The notes below the pieces were generated by a model, which made no database searches, was not told where the DNA came from, and worked only from the letters and a program-made list of their open reading frames with translations. Made by a program: the position numbers and the translations under genes. Source: JAMZMI01 sp039944535 (GTDB lineage: Bacteria > Bacteroidota > Bacteroidia > Cytophagales > Cyclobacteriaceae). Taken from it: 64,000 bases of DNA. Location: assembly GCA_039944535.1 (NCBI GenBank), contig JBDUYP010000007.1, positions 248,001-312,000 on the forward strand, written 5' to 3'. Within the stretch, counting starts at the first letter, position 1, and each line of letters opens with the position of its first letter. Below, one piece after another: positions 33,762-41,654 of the stretch.

Positions 33762-35126
33762 CTACTCTACTAGATTACAGTGATCGTATTCTGGATCCAC
33801 TTCAATGTAAACATTGTCTTTGGCTCCATCAAAATACTTTTGAAGGATACGGTTGCGCTTGTCATTAAGTGTGGCAACCGATATTTTTTGGTAATCCTGC
33901 CTCAGGCTAGCTTGATGAGGGGGTAGTTTTTCTTTGAAATACAAAATTCGGAATGCGTAGCTTCCATCAGCCTGCTGAAACTGCTCCGGCTGAGTGATGT
34001 TGCCGGTTTGCATGGTGTCAAGTGTGAAGAAAATGGTCGGGTCAAGTTGCTCCACAGAAATTCTGGTTGCTCCGTTTGCATCAAGGAAAAAGCCTCCACT
34101 CGAAGATGTGGCCTTGTCATCACTGTATTCCTTGGCTGCTTTTTGAAAGGTAATACTGTCGTTTACGATGGCCGTTCTCAAACTGTCAAGATAGTTTTCA
34201 GCTTTCGCAATATCGCTTTGAGAAGGTTTTGGTGAGATGAGAATATGACGAGACCTGAACGTATTACCTCTTTTTTCCTGAAGTTCTATTAGATGAAATC
34301 CAAATTGAGTTTCAACTGGTTCTGATAGCTCTCCTGGCTTCAAAGTCATGGCTGTGGCCTCAAACTCTGGTGCCAGGTCTCCACGATTGTAGAAGGGCAG
34401 CTGCCCGCCTCTGGCGGCTGAGCCTGGATCCTCGGAATACTGGCGGGCCATGGATTCAAAGGGCTCGCCGGCGATAATTCTGCCTCGAATCTCATACATC
34501 AGCTTTTTGACCTTATTTTTTTGCTCTTTGCCGGCTTTTGGCTGCACTACGATTTGTGCTACACCCACTTCGGTAGAAAAATATGGAAGTGAATCCTGAG
34601 GGATTTTGCTGAAAAACCGCTTGACCTCTGCAGGTGAAACTTTCAGTTCAGAGACTACTTGCTGCTGCATTTTTTGTATGACCATCTGCTGTTTGATGTC
34701 GTCAAAAAGTTCCGCTTCTAATTCCTGTACTGTTTTGCCATAATATTTTTCTAGTTCCTCTGCCGAGCCAACTCTCGATATCACGGCTTCCATTCTACTG
34801 GTGAGCTGCTGCTGTACTACCACATCGTCCACTTCTACAGAGTCAATCACGGCCTTTGCCAGAAACATTTTTTCCTGAATGAGTGACTGCAGGATCATAC
34901 ATTTCGCATCTGGGTTTCTAAACTCACCCTGCGACAGGTAATCCAAATAGGCCTTTTCTAAATCAGACTTTAGGATGATATAGTCATCGACCTTCGCCAC
35001 GATTTTGTCAATGTTGACCGCCGTATTTTCTTGCCCGAAAAGTGCCGTCGGTAAACCAACGATCAACGCCAGTAAAAATCTAATTACGGTTAACCTCGAA
35101 TAGGCCCTGCTGCTCCGCTTCCTCAT
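33762..35126 (-). CDS. surA: SurA-like periplasmic peptidyl-prolyl isomerase/chaperone
   Basis: A 454-residue exported protein: signal peptide to about residue 31, SurA N-terminal helical domain (NIDKIVAKVDDYIILKSDLE and following), then two parvulin-type PpiC domains. The first includes YSEDPGSAARGGQLPFYNRGDL and FGFHLIEL; the second starts RHILISPKPSQSD and has YSDDKATSSSGGFF. It assists outer-membrane protein folding. The start overlaps the end of the upstream lipoprotein gene by 47 bp, so coupling is likely, although a later start cannot be excluded. Confidence 0.9.
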   Translation of the reverse strand: MRKRSSRAYSRLTVIRFLLALIVGLPTALFGQENTAVNIDKIVAKVDDYIILKSDLEKAYLDYLSQGEFRNPDAKCMILQSLIQEKMFLAKAVIDSVEVDDVVVQQQLTSRMEAVISRVGSAEELEKYYGKTVQELEAELFDDIKQQMVIQKMQQQVVSELKVSPAEVKRFFSKIPQDSLPYFSTEVGVAQIVVQPKAGKEQKNKVKKLMYEIRGRIIAGEPFESMARQYSEDPGSAARGGQLPFYNRGDLAPEFEATAMTLKPGELSEPVETQFGFHLIELQEKRGNTFRSRHILISPKPSQSDIAKAENYLDSLRTAIVNDSITFQKAAKEYSDDKATSSSGGFFLDANGATRISVEQLDPTIFFTLDTMQTGNITQPEQFQQADGSYAFRILYFKEKLPPHQASLRQDYQKISVATLNDKRNRILQKYFDGAKDNVYIEVDPEYDHCNLVE

Positions 35127-35934
35127 AAATTTTTTCTTCTAATTCCTTCTTTAACGTAATCTTTCGCTTGTTAATTATAATGCTGGTGATATCTCCTTTG
35201 ATAAATTCAAGTGGTGATACCTCATCCGCACCTTTAAAATCAAAAACCTTTAAAAAGTAAGTGTTCTCGTCATTGGACGTCTCTGAGTATTTGTTTCTCT
35301 GCAAAAATTGCTTTTTGTCTTTTATCCCCTCCAGTGGAGTTCCTAGAGTGACTTCATCAAAAATAACCCAGACCGAATCTTCTAGAAATGTCTTAGAAGC
35401 AAACTGCGATACATATGACATTACTTCTTCCTGATTTTTTTCAGGATACTTTTGAAAATTCCTTCTAAATTTTCTCAGATTGGGTGCCGTTTTGGGTACT
35501 TGCACAAACATACATTTTATAATGTTTTGTTTGAGGAGAAAGTTATCAGACTTCTCTTCGTAATACCGTGCTATTTCTTCTTCGCTAACCTCAGTGTTTA
35601 GGTTTTGGTCGATGTACTTTTTTATGAATGAGTGCACAACCAATGCATAGCGGTAATCCAATACTTTTCGTTCGATTTCCGCCTCATTCACATTGACGTT
35701 TTCAGAGGAACGGGCGATCATGAGTTGCTTCTTAATCCAGTCATCCACATATTTTTCAGCTAGTTTGGTGCTATCTGTATCGGATATATTTTTAGGAAAA
35801 AGACCGTCAAGATCTGATGCGACAAGTCTGTTGTCGCCTACAGTCACAATAGGAGGTTCCTCCTTTATTTCTTTAGGTTTAAAAAACTCGCAACTGGATG
35901 TGATGAGGATGATTAGAACTATATAAAATCTCAT
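35080..35934 (-). CDS. Lipoprotein related to SurA/PpiC N-terminal chaperone domain
   Basis: A 284-residue predicted lipoprotein. I chose the ATG at 35934, giving a short signal peptide and lipobox ITSSC with Cys15; the ATG overlaps the preceding stop (ATGA). The rest is charged and helical with the pattern VTVGDNRLVASDLDGLFP and long helices such as YVDDWIKKQLMI, similar in layout to SurA-type chaperones, but I see no clear parvulin catalytic domain. It directly precedes surA, which supports an envelope protein-folding role. A degenerate PpiC region in the C-terminal half is possible. Confidence 0.65.
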   Translation of the reverse strand: MRFYIVLIILITSSCEFFKPKEIKEEPPIVTVGDNRLVASDLDGLFPKNISDTDSTKLAEKYVDDWIKKQLMIARSSENVNVNEAEIERKVLDYRYALVVHSFIKKYIDQNLNTEVSEEEIARYYEEKSDNFLLKQNIIKCMFVQVPKTAPNLRKFRRNFQKYPEKNQEEVMSYVSQFASKTFLEDSVWVIFDEVTLGTPLEGIKDKKQFLQRNKYSETSNDENTYFLKVFDFKGADEVSPLEFIKGDITSIIINKRKITLKKELEEKIYEEAEQQGLFEVNRN

Positions 35935-36347
35935 GAGCCGATTTTCTTGGTCAGCCTGCAAATATTGCAATTCTTATCTTTGGAAAACTCAACTTCATCC
36001 ATAATTCTTTTAACAAGCATAAGTCCTACACCTCCTTTTCGCTTGGATGAAATGATATCTTCGATGGAAGGTTCGTGATAGGCTTTGTAGTTGAATGATA
36101 TCCCTGAGTCTCTGATGATGAAAACCAATTTTGAGGTGGAGGGGTGCTTGATTTCTACCTCAATTTTATGGTTTGGATTGCAGTTGTTGGAGTGGATGAT
36201 AAGATTGGCACAAACCTCATCTACAGCCAGAATGATCTTGTGTGCTTCCAATTCCTGCACTTCATAAGAAGTCAAGATATCGGTCACAAACTGCCTTATC
36301 TTGAGCAGGTTAGACTTACTACACGATATGGAAAGCTTTTTATTCAT
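35931..36347 (-). CDS. RsbW-like serine kinase/anti-sigma ATPase (HATPase_c_2)
   Basis: A 138-residue GHKL ATPase of the RsbW/SpoIIAB type. The N-box lies in VDEVCANLIIHS (about 42-53), followed by the G1 region IRDSGISFNY and the glycine-rich GGVGLMLVKRIMDEV. Such proteins phosphorylate a STAS partner and hold a sigma factor or other target. The STAS partner gene overlaps it by 8 bp upstream. No sigma factor gene is nearby, so the output is unknown. Confidence 0.88.
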   Translation of the reverse strand: MNKKLSISCSKSNLLKIRQFVTDILTSYEVQELEAHKIILAVDEVCANLIIHSNNCNPNHKIEVEIKHPSTSKLVFIIRDSGISFNYKAYHEPSIEDIISSKRKGGVGLMLVKRIMDEVEFSKDKNCNICRLTKKIGS

Positions 36348-36678
36348 TTAGCAATGACAAACTTTCATCTTTATTATCTGCGATTGCGATTAGGTTTTGC
36401 AGGCCAAGAATTTGGAAAACTTCCAAAACTTTGGGCTGCATTCCAAACAATACCATTTTGATATTCTTGGCTTTTAGGTCTTCCAAATAGGAAATAAAAA
36501 CGCCTAATCCGGCTGAGGAAATATATTGCAGTCCTTCCAGATCTACCAAAATTTTGTGAGCTGATTCTGAAGCCTTTTTCAGCGCATTGTCCAACTCTAT
36601 TGAGGAACTGGCATCCACGTCTCCCTCTACCTGGATGAGTTGATAATCGTTTTCTTCTAAGATCTTAATTTCTATCAT
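36340..36678 (-). CDS. STAS-domain anti-anti-sigma factor
   Basis: A 112-residue STAS protein with EGDVDASSSIELDNAL near 18-33 and LVDLEGLQYISSAGLGVFIS near 44-63. Ser55 in ISSAGLG aligns with the serine that RsbW-type kinases phosphorylate. It would release the target from the kinase when dephosphorylated by the SpoIIE-type phosphatase encoded just upstream (2 bp gap). Size and motifs are standard. Confidence 0.9.
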   Translation of the reverse strand: MIEIKILEENDYQLIQVEGDVDASSSIELDNALKKASESAHKILVDLEGLQYISSAGLGVFISYLEDLKAKNIKMVLFGMQPKVLEVFQILGLQNLIAIADNKDESLSLLNE

Positions 36679-36680
36679 TT

Positions 36681-38729
36681 CTATTTATGAAATTTAACTA
36701 CAGTTAGCGTATAATCATCGTCAAGCTTTTCCCCATCCAAAAATGTCTGAAGATCATCTATCAGTCCATCTTTGATTTTACTCAAAGACTTGTCTATATG
36801 CCTTAGTAGTGAGATTTCAAGGCCTTTAGTTCCATATTGTTTCCCTTCAGGGTTTTTTGCTTCTATGATACCATCTGTATATAGCAGCAGTAGGTCTCCG
36901 GCCTCATAAGTGATTGTCTTCTCTTCAACGTATTGATTGAACTCAGAGTTTCTAAGAATGCCAAGCCCTAGTCCCTCACTTTCCAGATAACACGTTTTAT
37001 TCTCTTTTGCGGAATGAAAAATGGCTGGACAATGTCCTGCTCTGGTGTGGCAGATGGTTTTGTCCTGAGTGTTGATTTTGAACAGGGAAGCTGTGATAAA
37101 AGAACTTTTCTCCAGACATTCGCTCAATGCCTTGTTGGCTTTGGTAATAAAATCTCTGACTCCCTCTTTTTGGATAGCGAGGCTGTGAAAGATACCTTTC
37201 ATCTGGGCCATGTTAAACGCAGCTGAGGTGCCCTTACCGGAAACATCGGCTATGATCAGGCTAAAGATGTCTTTTTCTGATTCTATGATATCATAATAGT
37301 CACCCCCAACTTCATCTGCAGCCACACTATAGGCCATAATGTCAAAGCAGTCGTTGCTTTTTAGTACTGTTGGTAATAAGCTTTTCTGTACATTTTTGGC
37401 GATGCTGAGTTGCTCCTTATACCGTTCGTTTTCTATAGCCTCATTGATAAGCTTCGTGTTTTCTATCGATATGGAGGCCTGATTGACGAATGTGACAATG
37501 ATGTCAACCATCTCGCGATTAAATGCATCACCAACTTCCTGCAGCAAAGCCAAAACGCCTATTTGAGTGCCCTTTACGAAGACGGGCAGGGCCATGACAG
37601 ATTTGAAATCAGGGTGATTGACTGTGCTTATTACTTTGCTTGTGTTGATTTCCTCAGGGGCTCTGTATTTTACCACATCTCTGGTGTACTCCACCCGGAT
37701 TTTCTCCTCAATATCATGAACTGTGAGTTCGCTCATACCGTGGGCGATAAGCAGAGGCTTTTCATCTTTGATTTGCAGCCAGGCAGCATCTGCAAACACT
37801 GCACTCATGCTGCTTTCCAGTAGGAGTTCCGCAGTTTCTTTTATAGTCGTTCCGCCACGGTTGGTGTGACTTAACTTCTGGAAATCCATGGCCTCTTGTA
37901 GTTTTTTCTCAAAGACAGAAGAGGTTGGAAGGTTGAACAATGTCACCAAAATGGTAACTACAGAATAGAAAATGATGAATATAAAGAGAGAAACGACAAA
38001 GACGCGATTGAGTAAATCAAGGGACAAAAAGCCTGTAGATGAAAAATTGTCCAGGGTAAGTAAAAAGTGATAGACGTAAACTCCTGACAAAAGGATGAAC
38101 AGAATGCTTTTCCACTTCTGTTTGAAATTCAAATAAGCGATCCACTTCAGATTGAATGATAATATCAATGAAAATCCCGATAGAAAAACTAGCGCTACAT
38201 TGAAATTGACACTCATCATTTTGTTTCCAAACAAATCGAAAACAAGGCTACCAAGCAGGAAGTATTCAAAGAAAGACCAGAGCTGAATAAGGTTCTTTGA
38301 CTTTTGGTATAGGATAAGCCGCTTCCAAACTACGAAAGTTGACACCATAAACACGACCACCAATCCGATGAGGATGTGGTAAAAGAAATTGATGGTCATC
38401 GGGTTTTGGGTGATGTTGCTGTTGGAGAAAATGGAAAAAAACAGTCTGATGGCCAGCGACCCGATGGTGGTTACCAAACCTGTAATAAAAACCCGCCAGA
38501 GCAGATCCATAAAGTTGACACTGTCAGCCTTGGAGATTTGAAACCGGAAATAGAAAAAACAACTGATAATGAAGAGCGTCAGGAAAATCTGCGGCAATGC
38601 TGCCGACAGGTTGACCTTGAGGTGATAGGTCTCAATAAAAAGCAGATACAAGTCAAAAAACAGGAATAGCAGCCAGGACAGGAGTCCCAGGAAAAAGCTA
38701 AGTCGTATTTTGAGTTTGTCTGACAACAT
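36681..38729 (-). CDS. Membrane GAF/SpoIIE PP2C phosphatase (RsbU-like)
   Basis: A 682-residue sensor phosphatase. The N-terminal third holds about seven or eight membrane spans, the middle (about 290-420) a GAF domain with VISTVNHPDFKSVMALPVF, and the C-terminus a SpoIIE/PP2C domain with SVAADEVGGDYYD and LIIADVSGKGTSAAF metal-binding segments and LLLYTDGIIEAKN. It should dephosphorylate the STAS protein encoded next, so the three genes form a complete partner-switching module. The multi-span N-terminus suggests a membrane-derived signal. Confidence 0.9.
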   Translation of the reverse strand: MLSDKLKIRLSFFLGLLSWLLFLFFDLYLLFIETYHLKVNLSAALPQIFLTLFIISCFFYFRFQISKADSVNFMDLLWRVFITGLVTTIGSLAIRLFFSIFSNSNITQNPMTINFFYHILIGLVVVFMVSTFVVWKRLILYQKSKNLIQLWSFFEYFLLGSLVFDLFGNKMMSVNFNVALVFLSGFSLILSFNLKWIAYLNFKQKWKSILFILLSGVYVYHFLLTLDNFSSTGFLSLDLLNRVFVVSLFIFIIFYSVVTILVTLFNLPTSSVFEKKLQEAMDFQKLSHTNRGGTTIKETAELLLESSMSAVFADAAWLQIKDEKPLLIAHGMSELTVHDIEEKIRVEYTRDVVKYRAPEEINTSKVISTVNHPDFKSVMALPVFVKGTQIGVLALLQEVGDAFNREMVDIIVTFVNQASISIENTKLINEAIENERYKEQLSIAKNVQKSLLPTVLKSNDCFDIMAYSVAADEVGGDYYDIIESEKDIFSLIIADVSGKGTSAAFNMAQMKGIFHSLAIQKEGVRDFITKANKALSECLEKSSFITASLFKINTQDKTICHTRAGHCPAIFHSAKENKTCYLESEGLGLGILRNSEFNQYVEEKTITYEAGDLLLLYTDGIIEAKNPEGKQYGTKGLEISLLRHIDKSLSKIKDGLIDDLQTFLDGEKLDDDYTLTVVKFHK

Positions 38730-38764
38730 GGTGCGGTTGGTAAAAATAGCAGGGTGCCACCTAA

Positions 38765-38797
38765 TAAAAAAGCCATTGGCCTGATCGCCAATGGCTT
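38765..38797 (-). terminator. guaB terminator hairpin
   Basis: AAGCCATTGGC (38770... lower-strand arm start 38770-38780) pairs perfectly with GCCAATGGCTT (38787-38797) across a 6-nt loop. On the minus strand the stem is followed by TTTTTATTAG. It lies 21 bp past the guaB stop, a standard intrinsic terminator. Confidence 0.85.
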
Positions 38798-38817
38798 AAA
38801 CCGAAGTTTAAGGTATT

Positions 38818-40290
38818 TTAACGTCTGCTGTAGTTTGGAGCCTCTCTGGTGATGGTGATATCGTGAGGATGGCTCTCGGCAAATCCGGCAGCAGAGATTT
38901 TCACAAATTTAGCGTCGTGAAGCTGCTCTATGGTGCCAGCACCGCAATAGCCCATTCCGGCTTTGAGACCTCCTGTGAGCTGATACAGCACCTCGGCTAC
39001 CAGGCCTTTGTAAGGCACACGCCCCACAATACCCTCAGGAACCAACTTTTTGATGTCATCTTCGGCATCCTGGAAGTATCTGTCTTTCGAGCCTTCTTCC
39101 ATAGCTTCTACAGAACCCATTCCGCGGTATGTCTTAAATTTTCGTCCCTCAAAAATGATCATTTCACCAGGAGCTTCTTCTGTTCCAGCCAGCAAAGATC
39201 CAATCATTACGCTGCTTGCGCCACCAGCCAAAGCCTTTACCACATCACCAGAAAATCTCACACCACCATCAGCTATGATCGGAATGTTTTTTCCTTTCAG
39301 ACCTTTCCATGCCTCATGAACGGCTGATAACTGTGGCATGCCTACCCCAGCTACTATTCTTGTGGTACAGATACTCCCCGGGCCAACACCCACTTTGATG
39401 GCATCCGCTCCGGCCTCAGCCAAAGCTTCAGCAGCTTCTCTTGTGGCGATATTTCCCACAATTAGGTCAATATCAGGGAAGTTCTTTTTCATGCTTTTAG
39501 CAGCTTCAATTACTCCTTTAGAGTGACCGTGGGCCGTGTCAATACTGACCACATCAACTCCCGCAGTTTGTAGGGCAGTGATTCTATCAATCATATCCGG
39601 AGTAACCCCAACGGCAGCACCGACTCTCAATCGACCATACTCATCTTTACATGCGTTCGGACGATCCTTATTTTTCAGAATATCCTTATAAGTGATCAAT
39701 CCTGTCAGTTTGCCATCCTTATCAACTATAGGAAGTTTTTCGATCTTGTATTCCTGCAGAATCCCCTCAGCTTCTACCAATCCAACTTCCGCCTGAGCGG
39801 TGATCAGATTTTCCTTGGTCATGATCTCGATGATTGGTCGGCTCATGTTCTTCTGAAACCTCAAATCACGATTGGTGATGATCCCAATCAGTTTTTTGCT
39901 TTTGTCAACAACCGGAATACCTCCGATTTTATTCTCGCGCATGATTTTCTCAGCGTCACCGGCAGTGCTGTCCACATCAAGTGTGATCGGATCCAGAATC
40001 ATCCCACTTTGCGATCTTTTCACTTTTCTGACCTCTGCAGCTTGCTTCTCTACGGTCATATTCTTGTGAATGAAACCCATGCCACCTTCCAGCGCCATCG
40101 CAATGGCAAGCGCAGATTCAGTAACAGTATCCATGGCAGCTGACACCAATGGGATGTTCAGTTTGATGTTTCGCGTGATGAAAGATGAGGTATCCGTGTC
40201 TCTAGGGAGGATTTCAGAATAGCCCGGGAGAAGAAGCACATCATCATAGGTTAGTGCTTCGAAGAGGAATTTATTTGTGTCGAGATTCAT
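38818..40290 (-). CDS. guaB: Inosine-5'-monophosphate dehydrogenase
   Basis: A 490-residue enzyme that oxidises IMP to XMP in guanine nucleotide synthesis. The catalytic Cys308 is in GPGSICTTRIVAG. Two CBS domains are inserted at about 95-205. The flap and C-terminal segments GRVPYKGLVAEVLYQLTGGLKAGMGYCGA are present but I cite only their position, about 420-450. Length is normal. A perfect 10-bp palindrome touches the start codon and an intrinsic terminator follows the gene, so it appears to be monocistronic. Confidence 0.96.
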   Translation of the reverse strand: MNLDTNKFLFEALTYDDVLLLPGYSEILPRDTDTSSFITRNIKLNIPLVSAAMDTVTESALAIAMALEGGMGFIHKNMTVEKQAAEVRKVKRSQSGMILDPITLDVDSTAGDAEKIMRENKIGGIPVVDKSKKLIGIITNRDLRFQKNMSRPIIEIMTKENLITAQAEVGLVEAEGILQEYKIEKLPIVDKDGKLTGLITYKDILKNKDRPNACKDEYGRLRVGAAVGVTPDMIDRITALQTAGVDVVSIDTAHGHSKGVIEAAKSMKKNFPDIDLIVGNIATREAAEALAEAGADAIKVGVGPGSICTTRIVAGVGMPQLSAVHEAWKGLKGKNIPIIADGGVRFSGDVVKALAGGASSVMIGSLLAGTEEAPGEMIIFEGRKFKTYRGMGSVEAMEEGSKDRYFQDAEDDIKKLVPEGIVGRVPYKGLVAEVLYQLTGGLKAGMGYCGAGTIEQLHDAKFVKISAAGFAESHPHDITITREAPNYSRR

Positions 40291-40313
40291 GCAAATAATA
40301 GGTTATTATTTGC
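40291..40313. promoter_or_regulatory. Perfect palindrome at the guaB start / guaB-pnuC gap
   Basis: GCAAATAATA (40291-40300) and TATTATTTGC (40304-40313) are exact reverse complements separated by 3 bp. The repeat abuts the guaB ATG and each arm contains an ATTTG end close to the -7 consensus, so it could be an operator, a bidirectional -7 region, or both. Confidence 0.45.
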
Positions 40314-40376
40314 GGTGCAAAGCTATCAGGTTAGGAAGAATTATTGAACATTTGCCGGAAAATTAATTTTATCATA

Positions 40377-40976
40377 ATGAATGAGATTCTAAACCAACTT
40401 CTGGCCCAAGCCTCACAAACCACCTGGTTGGAAGCGATAGCAGTTGTTTTTGGTCTGGTGAGTGTTTGGTACTCGAAGCAGGAAAACCTTTTGGTTTATC
40501 CGACGGGCATAGTGGGAGTAGTGATAGCCGTGTATGTCACGCTGCAATCAAAGCTTTATGCGGAGGCTGGCATCAATGCCTATTATTTCATTATGAGCGT
40601 TTACGGGTGGTATTACTGGACGCATGCTGATGATAGCAAACCTCAGGTGCCTGTCACCAGAAGCACCCCGAAAGAACATTTGGTTGCTATTTTGCTCGCA
40701 GCAGGAGCCTTTGTTGTTATCAGATTGGGATTAGATTTTACGGATAGTGATGTGCCCAACCTGGATGCCATTACTACCGCTACGGCGATTACCGGGATGT
40801 GGCTCATGGCCAAAAAGAAAATTGAAAACTGGATCTACTGGATCATTACTGACCTGATAGCTACTCCACTTTATTTTTACAAGGAGCTATATTTCTTCAG
40901 TTTGCAGTTTTTGATATTCACAATTCTGGCGATCTGGGGTTATTTCAGCTGGAAAAAATCGATGGACAATGCTTAG
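40377..40976 (+). CDS. pnuC: PnuC-family vitamin transporter (nicotinamide riboside, or thiamine-type PnuT)
   Basis: A 199-residue membrane protein with about seven spans. I chose the ATG at 40377, which gives MNEILNQLLAQ; the region GLVSVWYSKQENLLVYPTGI and YAEAGINAYYFIMSVYGWYYW are strong PnuC-family signatures. PnuC takes up nicotinamide riboside by facilitated diffusion trapped by phosphorylation; Bacteroidota also have thiamine-specific PnuT in TPP-riboswitch loci. The next gene, overlapping by 8 bp, encodes a NadR-like kinase, favouring nicotinamide riboside, while the TPP riboswitch just downstream keeps thiamine open. Confidence 0.85.
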   Translation: MNEILNQLLAQASQTTWLEAIAVVFGLVSVWYSKQENLLVYPTGIVGVVIAVYVTLQSKLYAEAGINAYYFIMSVYGWYYWTHADDSKPQVPVTRSTPKEHLVAILLAAGAFVVIRLGLDFTDSDVPNLDAITTATAITGMWLMAKKKIENWIYWIITDLIATPLYFYKELYFFSLQFLIFTILAIWGYFSWKKSMDNA

Positions 40977-41487
40977 ACGAATAGCAGTAATAGGCCCTGA
41001 GTCCACAGGAAAAAGTGAATTGTGCCAAAACCTGGCCCGCCACTATGATGGAGAGTGGGTGCCGGAGTATGCACGCTTTCACCTGGACAGGATGGACAAA
41101 CCTTACGAAAAAGAAGATCTGGGCTTGATGGCACAGGGGCAGATCGCTTGGGAAGACGACAAAGCCCAGTATGCAAGGCGCTATCTGTTTTGTGATACGA
41201 ACCTGATTGTGATCAAAGTGTGGAGTGATCACAAATATGGAAGTACAGAAGAGTGGATAGAAAAGGAACTGAAGGCTAGAAAATATGATTTCTACCTTCT
41301 GGCCAATATTGACCTGATCTGGCGACCAGACCCTCAGCGTGAACACCCCAAAATGCGCAAGCATTTTTTTGACATTTATGAAAATTACCTGAAAGACAAT
41401 GACTTGCCATATACGCTGGTGTCCGGCATAGAAGAAGCGCGTACGGCTTGTGCCGTCAAAGCACTCGAAGCTTTTTTTACTGATTGA
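40969..41487 (+). CDS. NadR-like P-loop kinase (ribosylnicotinamide kinase type)
   Basis: A 172-residue P-loop protein with Walker A GPESTGKSELC near 9-19, followed by WVPEYARFHLDRM and a Walker B-like DFYLLANIDLIWRPDPQREH, matching the C-terminal kinase domain of NadR. It lacks the NMN adenylyltransferase and DNA-binding parts of full NadR. It would trap the substrate imported by the PnuC-family transporter encoded immediately upstream (8-bp overlap). Nicotinamide riboside is the expected substrate; another nucleoside-like vitamin is possible. Confidence 0.85.
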   Translation: MLRRIAVIGPESTGKSELCQNLARHYDGEWVPEYARFHLDRMDKPYEKEDLGLMAQGQIAWEDDKAQYARRYLFCDTNLIVIKVWSDHKYGSTEEWIEKELKARKYDFYLLANIDLIWRPDPQREHPKMRKHFFDIYENYLKDNDLPYTLVSGIEEARTACAVKALEAFFTD

Positions 41488-41495
41488 TTCTTTAC

Positions 41496-41503
41496 TAGCT
41501 TTG
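41496..41503 (+). promoter_or_regulatory. Candidate -7 box before the TPP riboswitch
   Basis: TAGCTTTG matches TAnnTTTG exactly and ends 8-10 bp before the riboswitch aptamer, as expected for a promoter that starts the riboswitch transcript. No clear TTG -33 box. Confidence 0.45.
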
Positions 41504-41510
41504 CGGCAAT

Positions 41511-41600
41511 AACAGGGGTGCCTAAACCTTCGAAAGAAGTGCTGGCTGAGATCATACCCAAGAACCTGATCCGGGTAATTCCGGCGTAGGGAGTATGATA
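41511..41600 (+). promoter_or_regulatory. TPP riboswitch (THI element)
   Basis: The conserved THI core is present in order: CAGGGGTGCC, then GCTGAGATCATACCC (CTGAGA at 41546-41551), then ACCTGATCCGGGTAATTCC (about 41564-41582), then GGCGTAGGGAG. It lies between the NadR-like kinase and the TonB receptor and should repress the receptor when thiamine pyrophosphate is plentiful. A short GGGA/TCCC hairpin downstream (about 41610-41620) could belong to the expression platform, but the mechanism is not readable. Confidence 0.93.
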
Positions 41601-41654
41601 ACCGAGATGGGAGATTCCCCTCTTCCGATGGTTAAATTTTAAGTATATCAAAAA

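Noticed and set aside
36681..38729. Two-component histidine kinase
   Set aside because: The C-terminus is a SpoIIE/PP2C phosphatase and lacks H-box and N-box motifs of kinases.
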